A DNA stretch of 64,000 nt from Pseudoxanthomonas sp. PXM01 (GTDB lineage Bacteria; Pseudomonadota; Gammaproteobacteria; Xanthomonadales; Xanthomonadaceae), in NCBI RefSeq assembly GCF_014851815.1, contig NZ_JACVAJ010000001.1, positions 186,001 through 250,000 on the forward strand, in the 5' to 3' direction. Position 1 is the stretch's first letter; the number at the start of each line of letters is the position of its first letter. Below, one piece after another: positions 54,847 to 62,506 of this stretch. Made by a program: the position numbers and the translations under genes. Below the pieces are notes generated by a model. That model made no database searches, had not been told where the DNA came from, and saw only the letters and a list, made by a program, of their open reading frames with translations.

Positions 54847-55377
54847 CGCCATCTCTCCAACATTGCCGACCTCACCTTCTAAGCATCCCCAATCCGAAGA
54901 CAGGAGTCCTTCCCGCACAAACCGATGGAACGTCGAATACGGCCAATCCACCACACGCGCCACATACCCATGCTTCACCGGATTGACGTGGATATAGTCG
55001 ATATGCCGCTGCAGATCCGCCTCGTCCCGGATCAGGTGCTCCCAATACCGCCGTTGCCAGATACCGCGTTCGCCCTTGCCGGCACGACTCGCACGACGAT
55101 GCTCGCCTTGCGGCAGACCATGCGAGAACCGCGTCTTGATCAGGCGCCAGCGCATCGGAAAGTCGGTATCGCCGGGCGGTAGCGTCCACACGGCGTGCAG
55201 GTGGTCAGGAAGCACGACCATGGCGTCGATGACGAACGGATGCCGCTGGCGGGTATGCCGGACAGTGTCGCGCAGCAGGTCGACATGGTCGACCAGCAGG
55301 GTCGTGCGGCGGTCGGCGAGGTTGACGGTGAAGAAGTAGGTGCCGCCAGGGACGAGGGCGCGTCGGTAACGGGTCAT
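54844..55377 (-). CDS. REP-associated tyrosine transposase (RAYT)
   Basis: A 177-residue Y1 transposase of the IS200/IS605-related RAYT group, which cuts and moves single-stranded REP DNA. The HUH-type motif is H59-L-H61 in LPDHLHAVW. The catalytic tyrosine is Y128 in DYIHVNPVKHGYV, and WQRRYWEHLIRDE (107-119) is a family block. The start at 55377 gives the usual MTRYRR N-terminus; a frame start 21 codons earlier lies in repeat DNA. All key residues are intact, so the enzyme may be active. Confidence 0.94.
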   Translation of the reverse strand: MTRYRRALVPGGTYFFTVNLADRRTTLLVDHVDLLRDTVRHTRQRHPFVIDAMVVLPDHLHAVWTLPPGDTDFPMRWRLIKTRFSHGLPQGEHRRASRAGKGERGIWQRRYWEHLIRDEADLQRHIDYIHVNPVKHGYVARVVDWPYSTFHRFVREGLLSSDWGCLEGEVGNVGEMA

Positions 55378-55466
55378 TCCTTTGACCTTGTGGATGGCGA
55401 TGATGGGTAGACCGGCGATGCGGAAGGCGCTTCGCTCCATTCATCCTGCCTCTGATGGATGGCGAC

Positions 55467-55497
55467 GATGGGTATCGCTTCGCTCCACCCATCCTAC
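55467..55497 (-). repeat. GTAGGATGGG-type REP element at the 5' side of the transposase gene
   Basis: An inverted copy of the element at 54815-54846. A degenerate third copy (CTTCGCTCCATTCATCCTG) lies between it and the transposase start, at about 55425-55450. Confidence 0.92.
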
Positions 55498-55649
55498 AGG
55501 TGCGCGCATGGCCTCCGGCGCTTAACCCGTCCTCTGTTCTCCGTATCATCGGCTGACCATAGGAGGGGGCATGCGTCGAATGCTCGTAGCTACTGGTAGC
55601 GGATGAGACCGGCGTCGCGTGGCGCCGGAAGCACGGCCGCAGGCGAATG

Positions 55650-55859
55650 GGTCATTTCTATCCAGTGTCGGGTCTTATTGATGGATCAGCCGATCATTTC
55701 GATCCAGTGTTCGATCTTATTGATGGATGAGCGGATCATTTCGATCCAATGTTCCATCTTCTTGATGGATCAGCCGATCAATTCGATCCAACGTTCGATC
55801 CTGGCGATGGATGGGAGGATCGTTTCGATCCAGCGTTGGACCTTGCTGACTGGCAAGAG
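55650..55859. repeat. Array of five 42-bp tandem repeats with internal palindromes
   Basis: Five head-to-tail units of exactly 42 bp (starts 55650, 55692, 55734, 55776, 55818) share GATCATTTCGATCCA and TTGATGGAT. Units 2 and 3 are the most alike and the outer ones decay. At each junction TGGATC-N13-GATCCA forms a palindrome. A further degenerate copy lies near 55990-56025. One plus-strand frame is open through the array but continues into unrelated sequence; one minus-strand frame is broken by two stops. I therefore regard it as non-coding. Confidence 0.88.
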
Positions 55860-55874
55860 CATCTTTCAGTCACG

Positions 55875-55967
55875 TAGCGCGGGTAAGGCCCACGGCCGCA
55901 CCCGGGGGGCGTCATCCATGACGGTCATCGCGTGCCCCGGGTGCGCTGCGCTCACCCGGGCTACGGA
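55875..55967. repeat. Inverted pair of GTAG...CACCCGGG-type REP elements
   Basis: A left element starting GTAGCGCGGGTAAGG (55875) and a right, inverted element ending CTCACCCGGGCTAC (55967) flank a short spacer. The core CCCGGGTG-N-CACCCGGG differs from the other REP families here, making this the fourth type with a GTAG or GTGG head. Confidence 0.82.
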
Positions 55968-56049
55968 AGGAGATGTCGATCGACGGGGACGATCGGGGCA
56001 TTTCGATCCAGGCATGGCTCTTTCCGGACAATTGGCCGGAAGAAAGGCC

Positions 56050-56892
56050 TCAGTCCAGCTTGTCCAGCAGCGCCCTGGCCACGCCGACCGCCGAGGCCGG
56101 GTTCTGGCCGGTGATCAGCTCGCGGTCGACCACCACGTGGGCCTGCCAGGGCTGGGCATTGCTGCGGTACTGCACGCCGGCCTGCTGCAGGGCGGTCTGC
56201 GGGTAGAACTTCATGGTGCCGCCGTTGAGCGCGCCCTTGGCCTGTTCTTCTTCGTCGTTGCTGATCACCGTCACCTGATAGCCGGCATAGATCCATGACG
56301 ACGGCGCAGTGGCGCGCTGCTGGCCTTCCATCTGCTGCAGGAACGAGGCGTTGCCGGGCAGCGTCGACAGCAGGGCGATGGGGCCGTGGCAGACCAGCGC
56401 GGTCGGCTTGCCTTGGGTGTGGAAGTCGGTCAGCAGGCGGCCCAGCGCCGGGCTGGCCAGCAGGTCCTGCATCGGCGCGTGGCCGCCGGGGATGTAGACC
56501 GCGTCGAATTCGCCGTAGCCGATCTGCTCCACGCGGGACAGGCTGAGCACCGGCGACTGCGCGGCGGCGGTCAGCTTGAGCTGCGCCAGCAGCTCCTCGT
56601 GCGCCTTCAGGGCGGCGGGGTCGTTGCCGAAGTAGGCCGCATCGATCGAGGTGCGGTCGACCGTAGGCGCACGGCCTTCCGGGGTGGCGAAGGTGATGCG
56701 GTGGCCGGCGTCGCGCAGCGCCTTGACCGGCTGCATCAGCTCGTTGAGATAGAAGCCGGTGGGATAGACGCGGGCGTCGCGCAGCTCCAGGTGGTCGGCA
56801 TCGGACAGCACCACCAGCACGTGGGCGGCCTGGGCGTTGGCGCTGCCGAGGGCCAGCAGCACGGCGGCTGCGAGGGGGGTGAACAGGTTCAT
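56050..56892 (-). CDS. Exported DJ-1/PfpI family protein
   Basis: A 280-residue protein with a signal peptide (1-22, ANAQA-AH) and a class I glutamine amidotransferase-like fold. The nucleophile elbow has C168-H169 in ALVCHGP, and GGHAPM precedes it near 136-141, as in the Hsp31/glyoxalase III branch. Such proteins detoxify methylglyoxal or act as chaperones in the cytoplasm; an exported form is less common. It is divergent from a LysR regulator, its likely controller. Confidence 0.88.
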   Translation of the reverse strand: MNLFTPLAAAVLLALGSANAQAAHVLVVLSDADHLELRDARVYPTGFYLNELMQPVKALRDAGHRITFATPEGRAPTVDRTSIDAAYFGNDPAALKAHEELLAQLKLTAAAQSPVLSLSRVEQIGYGEFDAVYIPGGHAPMQDLLASPALGRLLTDFHTQGKPTALVCHGPIALLSTLPGNASFLQQMEGQQRATAPSSWIYAGYQVTVISNDEEEQAKGALNGGTMKFYPQTALQQAGVQYRSNAQPWQAHVVVDRELITGQNPASAVGVARALLDKLD

Positions 56893-57001
56893 GGCGGTCT
56901 CCGGGCGGGGCGGAATGCCCCGGTTGGCGCGCACTTTATTCCGGCCTTTAGGGGCGATAAATTGGCCTCGGGGGAAGTCATCTGTTCGCTGGAGGCAATA
57001 A

Positions 57002-57916
57002 TTGGGGCGCCGATTCGATCATCTGGCCGATGTGGAAGCGCTGGTCGCCGTGGTCGACCACGGGTCGCTGACCGCGGCGGCCGTGGCGCTGTCGACCACG
57101 CCGTCGGTGGTCAGCCGTGCCGTCGCGCGGCTGGAGGCGCGGCTGGGCGGGCAAATGCTGCGACGGACCACGCGCCGGATCGGCCTGACCGAGGCCGGTC
57201 GGTTGTACGTGGAGCAGGCGCGTGCCGCCTTCCATCTGATCGACGATGCCGAACGCGCCGTGCAGGGCGAGGCGGGCACGCTGACCGGGCAGGTGCGGAT
57301 CAGCGTGCCGACCACGTACGGGCATTACCGGTTGCCGGCGTTGCTGCGCGGCTTCGTGCAGCGGCATCCGCAGGTGCGGGTGGAGGTGAACATCGCCAAC
57401 CGCAATGTCGATCTGGTGGCGGAAGGATTCGATCTCGCGATCCGGCTGGGCGAGCTGCCCGATAGTGGCCTGGTCGGGCGCAAGCTGGAAGACGCGAGCT
57501 TGAGCGTGGTGGCGTCGTCGGACTATCTCGCCGCGCATGGCACGCCGACGTCGCTGGCCGCGCTTGCGCTGCACACCTGCCTGCCGTTCGTGCTGCCGAG
57601 CAGTGGGCGCGTGGCGCCGTGGCTGTTCCGGGTGGAAGGCGACGATGTGGATTGGACGCCGGCTTCGCGCATCGAAGTATCCGACGATGTGCTCGGCGTG
57701 GTGTCGCTGGCGCAGGCCGGTGTGGGCCTGTGCCAGAGCTACGATTTCATCGTCGATGCGCCCCTGCAGCGCGGTGCGGATCTGGTGCGCGTGCTGCCGC
57801 AGTTGGCCGGACGCACGCGTCCGTTCTCGCTGATCTATGCGCCGCATCGTCGCCTGTCGGCCGCATCGCGCGCGTTGATCGACGCACTGGTGGAAGCGAC
57901 ATCGCGCGCGACGTGA
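57002..57916 (+). CDS. LysR family regulator divergent from the DJ-1-like gene
   Basis: A 304-residue regulator. The helix-turn-helix is at about 5-65 (ALVAVVDHGSLTAAAVALSTTPSVVSRAVARLE), followed by the effector-binding domain (about 90-295). It begins with TTG at 57002; CTGGAGG precedes it at good spacing and no ATG fits. The group of LysR proteins it resembles often controls divergent reductases or stress genes. Confidence 0.9.
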   Translation: MGRRFDHLADVEALVAVVDHGSLTAAAVALSTTPSVVSRAVARLEARLGGQMLRRTTRRIGLTEAGRLYVEQARAAFHLIDDAERAVQGEAGTLTGQVRISVPTTYGHYRLPALLRGFVQRHPQVRVEVNIANRNVDLVAEGFDLAIRLGELPDSGLVGRKLEDASLSVVASSDYLAAHGTPTSLAALALHTCLPFVLPSSGRVAPWLFRVEGDDVDWTPASRIEVSDDVLGVVSLAQAGVGLCQSYDFIVDAPLQRGADLVRVLPQLAGRTRPFSLIYAPHRRLSAASRALIDALVEATSRAT

Positions 57917-58263
57917 GCGTATCCGCATGCGCGCACGGTGTTCGATGCCCGATGCGACAGCGGCGGAAATCCGCGGAAAACACGGGATTTCGCGCGTGCA
58001 TTTAACATTCTTAACATCACGTTGACCTCTCAATGTGAGATGCGGACTACAATGCTGCATCGCATCAGTCGATGTCCGCGTCCATGTCTGGGGACGGACG
58101 CGCATCTGTAGCGCATATGCGCGCAGCGTGCCTGGCACGCGACGACTCTCTTCCTGCGCCCCTCACTGCGGCGTATTTCCGGTGCGTTTCCCCGCCTGCG
58201 TCCCTTGACGCTCTGCGTCGTGCCCCGTGCGCGGCCTCACCCGCGAACATGGAGTGCACCCGC
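57917..58263 (+). promoter_or_regulatory. Upstream region and long leader of ggpPS, with a possible promoter
   Basis: TTGACC (58022-58027) and TACAAT (58048-58053) could be -35 and -10 boxes, although the 20-base spacing is longer than ideal. The AT-rich TTAACATTCTTAACATC just before them stands out. If this promoter is right the message has a leader of about 200 bases before the ggpPS start. I see no gene in it. Confidence 0.35.
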
Positions 58264-60561
58264 ATGACCCTGTTGAAATCCCCCTCGCAGCCGTTGCTGC
58301 TCGCCACCGATCTCGATGGCACTTTCCTCGCTGGCGATGCGGATGCCCGCAAGCGGCTGTACCACCTGGTCGATGCGCATCCGGACATCAAGCTGGCCTG
58401 GGTCACCGGACGCGGGCGCGAGGCGATCCTGCCGCTGCTCGCCGATCCCGGCCTGCCGACCCCCGATTACGTGATCTGCGATGTCGGCGCGACCGTGCTG
58501 CGCACCGCCGACATGCAGCCGATCCAGCCGCTGCAGTCGCAGATCGAAGCACGCTGGCCGGGCGAACACGTGGTGGCCGATGCGATGCGCCGGTTCCCGA
58601 TGCTGGTGCGCCAGGAAGTGCCGCAGGAGCGTCGTTGCTCGTATTACTGCCATCCCGAACAGCTGTCGACGATCCAGGCCGAGGTGGAAGCCGTCGCCGC
58701 ATCGCTGGGCTGCGAAGTGCTGTATTCGGCCGACCGCTATCTCGACATCCTGCCGCATGGCACACGCAAGGGCAGCACGCTGACCGCGCTGGTCGATGAG
58801 CTGTCCCTCGAACACGCCCGCGTGCTGGTCGCCGGCGACACGCTCAATGACCTGTCGATGTACGGCGAGGGTTTCCCCGGCGTCTGCGTCGGCGAGTCGG
58901 AACCGGCGCTGGTCGCTGCGACCACCGGCATGGACAACGTGCTGCATGCCGAGGCGCCGGGCTGTGGCGGCATCCTGCAGGCGATGGCGCATTTCGACCT
59001 GATCGAGGCCGAGGGCTATGCGCCGCCCACACACGCGCCCGGAAAGGCGGAACTGGTGATGGTCTACCACCGCCTGCCGTACGAGGAGCACATCGTCGAT
59101 GGCCAGCGCCTGCGCAAGCCGCACACCTCGCCGAACGGGATCATTCCCAGCCTGCTGAGCTTCTTCGCCGATGGCCGCCCCGGTTCATGGGTGGCTTGGA
59201 CGGTGGACGATCCGAAGGCGCCGCCGATCGAGCCGCGTGCGACCGTGGATGCCGAGCGCTATCCCGGCCTGACCGCGACCCATGTGCCGCTGACGAAGCA
59301 CGAGGTGGACGTGTTCTACAAACGCTTCTCGAAGGAGGCGTTCTGGCCGGTGATCAACAGTTTCTGGGAACGCGCGCGTTTCAACGAGGACGACTGGTCG
59401 CTGTTCAAGCGCGTCAACCGGCGCTTCGCCGAGGCCGCCGCGGCCGAAGCCGCGCCCGGTGCGACGGTGTGGTTGCACGACTACAACCTGTGGATGGTGC
59501 CGTCGGTGCTGCGCGAGCTGCGCCCGGACGTGAAGATCGCCTTCTTCCACCACACGCAGTTCCCGTCGGCGGACATCTTCGCGATCCTGCCGTGGCGCCG
59601 CGAGATCCTCGGCAGCCTGCTGGCCTGCGACTACGTGGGCTTCCATATCCCGCGCCATGCGGAGAACTTCACCGACGCGGTGCGCAGCACGTTCCCGGTG
59701 GAAGTGACCGCGCGTGCGTCGTGCGCGCCGCGCTTCCTGACCTTCGGCTGTGCGGTCGGGGTGGAGGACATGGCCACCGAGCTGCGCATCGACGGTCGCA
59801 CCGTGCGCATCGGCGCGCACCCGATCGGCACCGACGTGGGCCGCATCCGCGCCAGCCTGGAGACCGAGCAGGTAGCCGACGACATCGTGCGGATCCGCGA
59901 CGAGATCGGCCGGCGCAAGCTGGTGCTGTCGATCGAGCGCCTGGACTACACCAAGGGCATCCTGCAGAAGCTGCATGCCTTCGAGCGCCTGCTGGACGAA
60001 TCGCCGGAACTGCGCGGCGAGGTGACGCTGGTGCTGGTGTGCGTGCCGGCGGCCAAGGAGATGACCGTGTACCGCCCGCTGCAGCAGCAGATCGAGCAGG
60101 CGGTGGGCCGCATCAACGGCCGTCTGTCGCAGCTGGACTGGACGCCGGTGCGCTTCTTCTCGCGCGTGCTGCCGTTCGCCGACGTGGTGGCGCACTACGC
60201 CGCGGCCGATGTCATGTGGATCACGCCGCTGCGCGATGGCCTGAACCTGGTGGCGAAGGAGTTCGTCGCCGTGCAGGGCCTGGAGGGCGGCGATGGCGTG
60301 CTGGTGCTGTCGGAGTTCGCCGGTGCGGCGGCCGAACTGAAGGGCGCGGTGCTGACCAATCCGCACGATCCGGCGGACATGGCGCGCACGCTGCGGCAAG
60401 CGCTGGTGATGACACCGGGCGAACGCGAAGATCGCCAGCGCAGATTGTTCGACATCGTGCGCCACCACGACCTGTCGCGCTGGGGCCGCGAGTTCCTGGC
60501 GGCGGCGCGAGGTCGCCAGGACGAGGGTGACGCAGGAATCCCGACCGCTCGGGCGGCTTAA
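58264..60561 (+). CDS. ggpPS: Bifunctional glucosylglycerol-phosphate synthase/phosphatase
   Basis: A 765-residue fusion for the osmolyte glucosylglycerol. The N-terminal 250 residues are a HAD phosphatase of the sucrose-phosphatase type: DLDGT (16-20), VTGRGR, RKGSTLTAL and GDTLNDLSM. The rest is a GT20 synthase with HDYNLWMVPSVLRE, the IERLDYTKGILQKL block and DGLNLVAKEF. This domain order is that of GgpPS described in Stenotrophomonas rhizophila, which makes glucosylglycerol from ADP-glucose and glycerol 3-phosphate under salt stress. A trehalose-phosphate enzyme is the alternative, but those usually have the reverse order. Confidence 0.88.
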   Translation: MTLLKSPSQPLLLATDLDGTFLAGDADARKRLYHLVDAHPDIKLAWVTGRGREAILPLLADPGLPTPDYVICDVGATVLRTADMQPIQPLQSQIEARWPGEHVVADAMRRFPMLVRQEVPQERRCSYYCHPEQLSTIQAEVEAVAASLGCEVLYSADRYLDILPHGTRKGSTLTALVDELSLEHARVLVAGDTLNDLSMYGEGFPGVCVGESEPALVAATTGMDNVLHAEAPGCGGILQAMAHFDLIEAEGYAPPTHAPGKAELVMVYHRLPYEEHIVDGQRLRKPHTSPNGIIPSLLSFFADGRPGSWVAWTVDDPKAPPIEPRATVDAERYPGLTATHVPLTKHEVDVFYKRFSKEAFWPVINSFWERARFNEDDWSLFKRVNRRFAEAAAAEAAPGATVWLHDYNLWMVPSVLRELRPDVKIAFFHHTQFPSADIFAILPWRREILGSLLACDYVGFHIPRHAENFTDAVRSTFPVEVTARASCAPRFLTFGCAVGVEDMATELRIDGRTVRIGAHPIGTDVGRIRASLETEQVADDIVRIRDEIGRRKLVLSIERLDYTKGILQKLHAFERLLDESPELRGEVTLVLVCVPAAKEMTVYRPLQQQIEQAVGRINGRLSQLDWTPVRFFSRVLPFADVVAHYAAADVMWITPLRDGLNLVAKEFVAVQGLEGGDGVLVLSEFAGAAAELKGAVLTNPHDPADMARTLRQALVMTPGEREDRQRRLFDIVRHHDLSRWGREFLAAARGRQDEGDAGIPTARAA

Positions 60562-60631
60562 TGCATTTACGTTTGACGCGACCGTGTGGACGCCGCGATA
60601 GTGACTTCACACACGGGGCAGGAGACCCACG

Positions 60632-60733
60632 ATGCGCATGTTGGTCGTACGCAGCATGGCCTGGCTGTTGATCGCCGCGACGGCGCTGGTGCTGCTCGGG
60701 CTGGCGCAGGTGCCGGAACTCTGGGCCGGCTGA
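60632..60733 (+). CDS. Membrane microprotein of 33 residues downstream of ggpPS
   Basis: A short open frame, MRMLVVRSMAWLLIAATALV followed by LLGLAQVPELWAG, starting at ATG 60632 with CAGGAGA 7 bases upstream. It has a basic N-terminus, one transmembrane helix (about 8-27) and a short periplasmic end. It begins 70 bp after ggpPS in the same direction and is followed by a hairpin. The ribosome site and the clean helix make it a believable gene. Similar tiny membrane proteins assist transporters or sensors, but its role here is unknown. Confidence 0.65.
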   Translation: MRMLVVRSMAWLLIAATALVLLGLAQVPELWAG

Positions 60734-60748
60734 CGCAGGCAAAAGAAA

Positions 60749-60770
60749 ACCCGACCATGGGCGATCGGGT
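60749..60770. terminator. Hairpin terminator between the microprotein and the PEP mutase-like gene
   Basis: ACCCGA pairs with TCGGGT around a 10-base loop. On the minus strand TTTTCTTTT follows, so it is a good terminator for the leftward gene at 60965. On the plus strand it could act as a weak end for ggpPS and the microprotein. Confidence 0.7.
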
Positions 60771-60935
60771 CTGAAAGGGGGAGTCCCCGGCTCCGGCAGT
60801 GCTGCTTGCTCAAGGCAGCGCCCTTGTTCCATTGCAGAGCGGCCATTCCTGGCCTGCGCAGGGCGTGCTGCCGGGGACGTGCGTATCGTCGCCCACGCCG
60901 TTCACATTCACAGTCGGGTGTTGTCCCGGCGTGCT

Positions 60936-60951
60936 GTAGGAAAAATCCTAC
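60936..60951. promoter_or_regulatory. Perfect palindrome GTAGGAAAAATCCTAC
   Basis: A 6-bp-arm inverted repeat with a 4-base A spacer, 14 bp after the stop of the PEP mutase-like gene. It resembles sites bound by LuxR/NarL-type regulators (TAGGA-N4-TCCTA). It could alternatively be a remnant of a GTAG-type REP. Confidence 0.4.
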
Positions 60952-60964
60952 CCACCTGTGCGGA

Positions 60965-61756
60965 TCAACCGAACAGACCGTTGATCGCGCCGTAGCCCAT
61001 CGCCTGCGGATCGGGCAGGGCCGTGCGGTCCTCGCGCAGGAACGTGCCGACCTGTGCAGCCAGTCGCCCGTACATCGACTCGACGAGCGCCGAGCCGGTG
61101 CTGACGCGACGCACGCCGAGGGTTTCGAGCGCGGCGAGGTCCTGCAGTTGCGGGCGCAACATCACGTTGAGCGGCAGACTGCACCGCGCGGCGATGGTGC
61201 GGATGGCGTCGACGTCGACCAGTCCCGGCACGAACAGGCCGTCGGCACCGGCCTCGCGATAGGCCACGGCACGCCGCAGGGTTTCGTCCACATGCATGCC
61301 TTCGGTTGCCAGACCGCGCAGGTAGACATCGGTGCGCGCATTGATGAAGACGTCGACGCCCTGCGCCGTGCAGGTCTGGCGGATGGCGCGGATCTTCGCC
61401 GCCAGCAGGGCCGGATCGCCGGCGCCATCCTCGAGGTTGATGCCGGCGGCACCGGCGCGCACCACGCGCAGGACGGTATCGGCGACCTGGGCAGGATCGT
61501 CGGAGTAGCCGCCTTCGACATCGACGGTGAGCGGCACGTCGATGACGCGCGCGATGCCGGTGACGGCGTGCAGCAGGGCGTCCACGTCGAGGGCATCGCC
61601 GTCGGGATAGCCCTGCGCCCATGCCAGGCCGGCGCTGGTGGTGGCGACGGCGGGCGCACCGAGGTGTTCGATCAGACGGGCGGTGCCGGCATCCCAGGCA
61701 TTGGCGAGGCGGAGCAGGCCGTGCGTGTGCAGGGCGCGGAAGCGTGCGGCGGTCAT
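60965..61756 (-). CDS. Isocitrate lyase/PEP mutase superfamily protein
   Basis: A 263-residue TIM-barrel enzyme. The superfamily elements are LLRLANAWDAGTARLIEHLG at the start, TTSAGLAWAQGYPDGD, VPLTVDVEGGYSDD with the metal-binding Asp and Glu, and INLEDG and INARTDVYLRG. The KKCGH loop of true isocitrate lyase is missing, so it probably belongs to the oxaloacetase, 2-methylisocitrate lyase-like or PEP phosphonomutase-like branch. The substrate cannot be told from sequence. ATG at 61756 fits the family start. Confidence 0.85.
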   Translation of the reverse strand: MTAARFRALHTHGLLRLANAWDAGTARLIEHLGAPAVATTSAGLAWAQGYPDGDALDVDALLHAVTGIARVIDVPLTVDVEGGYSDDPAQVADTVLRVVRAGAAGINLEDGAGDPALLAAKIRAIRQTCTAQGVDVFINARTDVYLRGLATEGMHVDETLRRAVAYREAGADGLFVPGLVDVDAIRTIAARCSLPLNVMLRPQLQDLAALETLGVRRVSTGSALVESMYGRLAAQVGTFLREDRTALPDPQAMGYGAINGLFG

Positions 61757-61856
61757 GGCGTCACGGGTGTCGTCGGAATGGGGTCGACAGGGTGCCACGC
61801 CCGTGCCGGGTGGACTCACCCCATGCGGTCACCGACCTTGCGCCGGTGACCTCGGC

Positions 61857-62078
61857 TCAGGCGCAGAGCCGCCAGCCTTCGAACAACCGCCAGCGGCCGT
61901 CGCCGCCTTCGATGTTGATGGCGTAATCCAGACCCTGCCGGTGGCGCTGGTTGGCGAGCTTGACCGCGTACCCGAGCGCCGCGCCGCGGCTGCTGAAATG
62001 CAGGGGCGGCGACTCGTTGACGGACAACTCGAAGGTGCCGTCGTCGGCCGGGGTGTGGAACAGGTCGAAGGTCATCAT
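61857..62078 (-). CDS. Small conserved-looking protein
   Basis: A 73-residue soluble protein (FDLFHTPADDGTFELSV, then a helix with ALGYAVKLANQRHRQGLDYA, then GGDGRWRLFEGWRL). The beta-helix-beta pattern with a final aromatic-rich strand is like DUF2188 proteins, a loose resemblance only. Start at ATG 62078 or 62075. It lies 100 bp upstream of the PEP mutase-like gene in the same direction. Confidence 0.6.
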   Translation of the reverse strand: MMTFDLFHTPADDGTFELSVNESPPLHFSSRGAALGYAVKLANQRHRQGLDYAINIEGGDGRWRLFEGWRLCA

Positions 62079-62459
62079 GGCGAGCGCTGAAGCATGGTGT
62101 CTGTGCGACAACGTACGGGGCGTTCCGTGACGTCGGTGCATACGCGCAGCATGCCGTTCGCCGGGGTTAAGCGGCGTGCACGCCGCGTGAGAAAACTGTG
62201 CGGTCGGACTGAACGGCCTACACGCGGCCTTCGCATTTCTGTCCGTACAACGACCGCAGTGGTCGGGCGGCGGATCCACCCCCTCTGCTTCCCGCGCAAA
62301 ACCCTGCTTCCGAGTCGCAAGGCTGACACCCAGGGCACCACGAGAGAACCGAACGCAGCTTCTCCGGACACCCCCTGTTCCGTGCTGCGCCTGGCGGTGG
62401 ACCGCGAGTCCGACATCGTCGCCGCCCGGAGAGCCAGGCGTGTTCTCGCCGCAAACGCA
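62079..62459. other. Intergenic region, no gene seen
   Basis: This stretch lies upstream of the small gene at 61857 and downstream of the M28 peptidase gene. Open frames cross it on both strands, but I see no ribosome site, domain or repeat. It should contain the promoter of the small gene. Confidence 0.5.
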
Positions 62460-62481
62460 AACGGGCCCGCAAGGGCCCGTT
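62460..62481 (-). terminator. Terminator of the M28 peptidase gene
   Basis: AACGGGCCC pairs with GGGCCCGTT around GCAA. On the minus strand TTTGCGTTTG follows, 25 bp after the peptidase stop. Confidence 0.8.
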
Positions 62482-62506
62482 CGTGTGTCCGGCGGCAGGA
62501 CCGCGA

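Noticed and set aside
55650-55859. CRISPR array
   Set aside because: The 42-bp units are directly adjacent, with no unique spacers and no cas genes nearby.
55603-56298. A plus-strand frame of 231 codons that includes the 42-bp array as a 14-residue repeat
   Set aside because: There is no ribosome site, the repeat positions change without codon bias, and the end runs antisense into the DJ-1-like gene. A DNA-level role of the array is more likely.
58072-58263. An N-terminal extension of GgpPS of about 64 residues
   Set aside because: The extra residues have no family counterpart and no ribosome site. ATG at 58264, with GGAG upstream, gives a normal N-terminus just before the DLDGT motif.
58264-60561. 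otsA/otsB fusion for trehalose
   Set aside because: The GT20 family fits, but the phosphatase-first order with a sucrose-phosphatase-like HAD is that of GgpPS. Trehalose remains a minor alternative.
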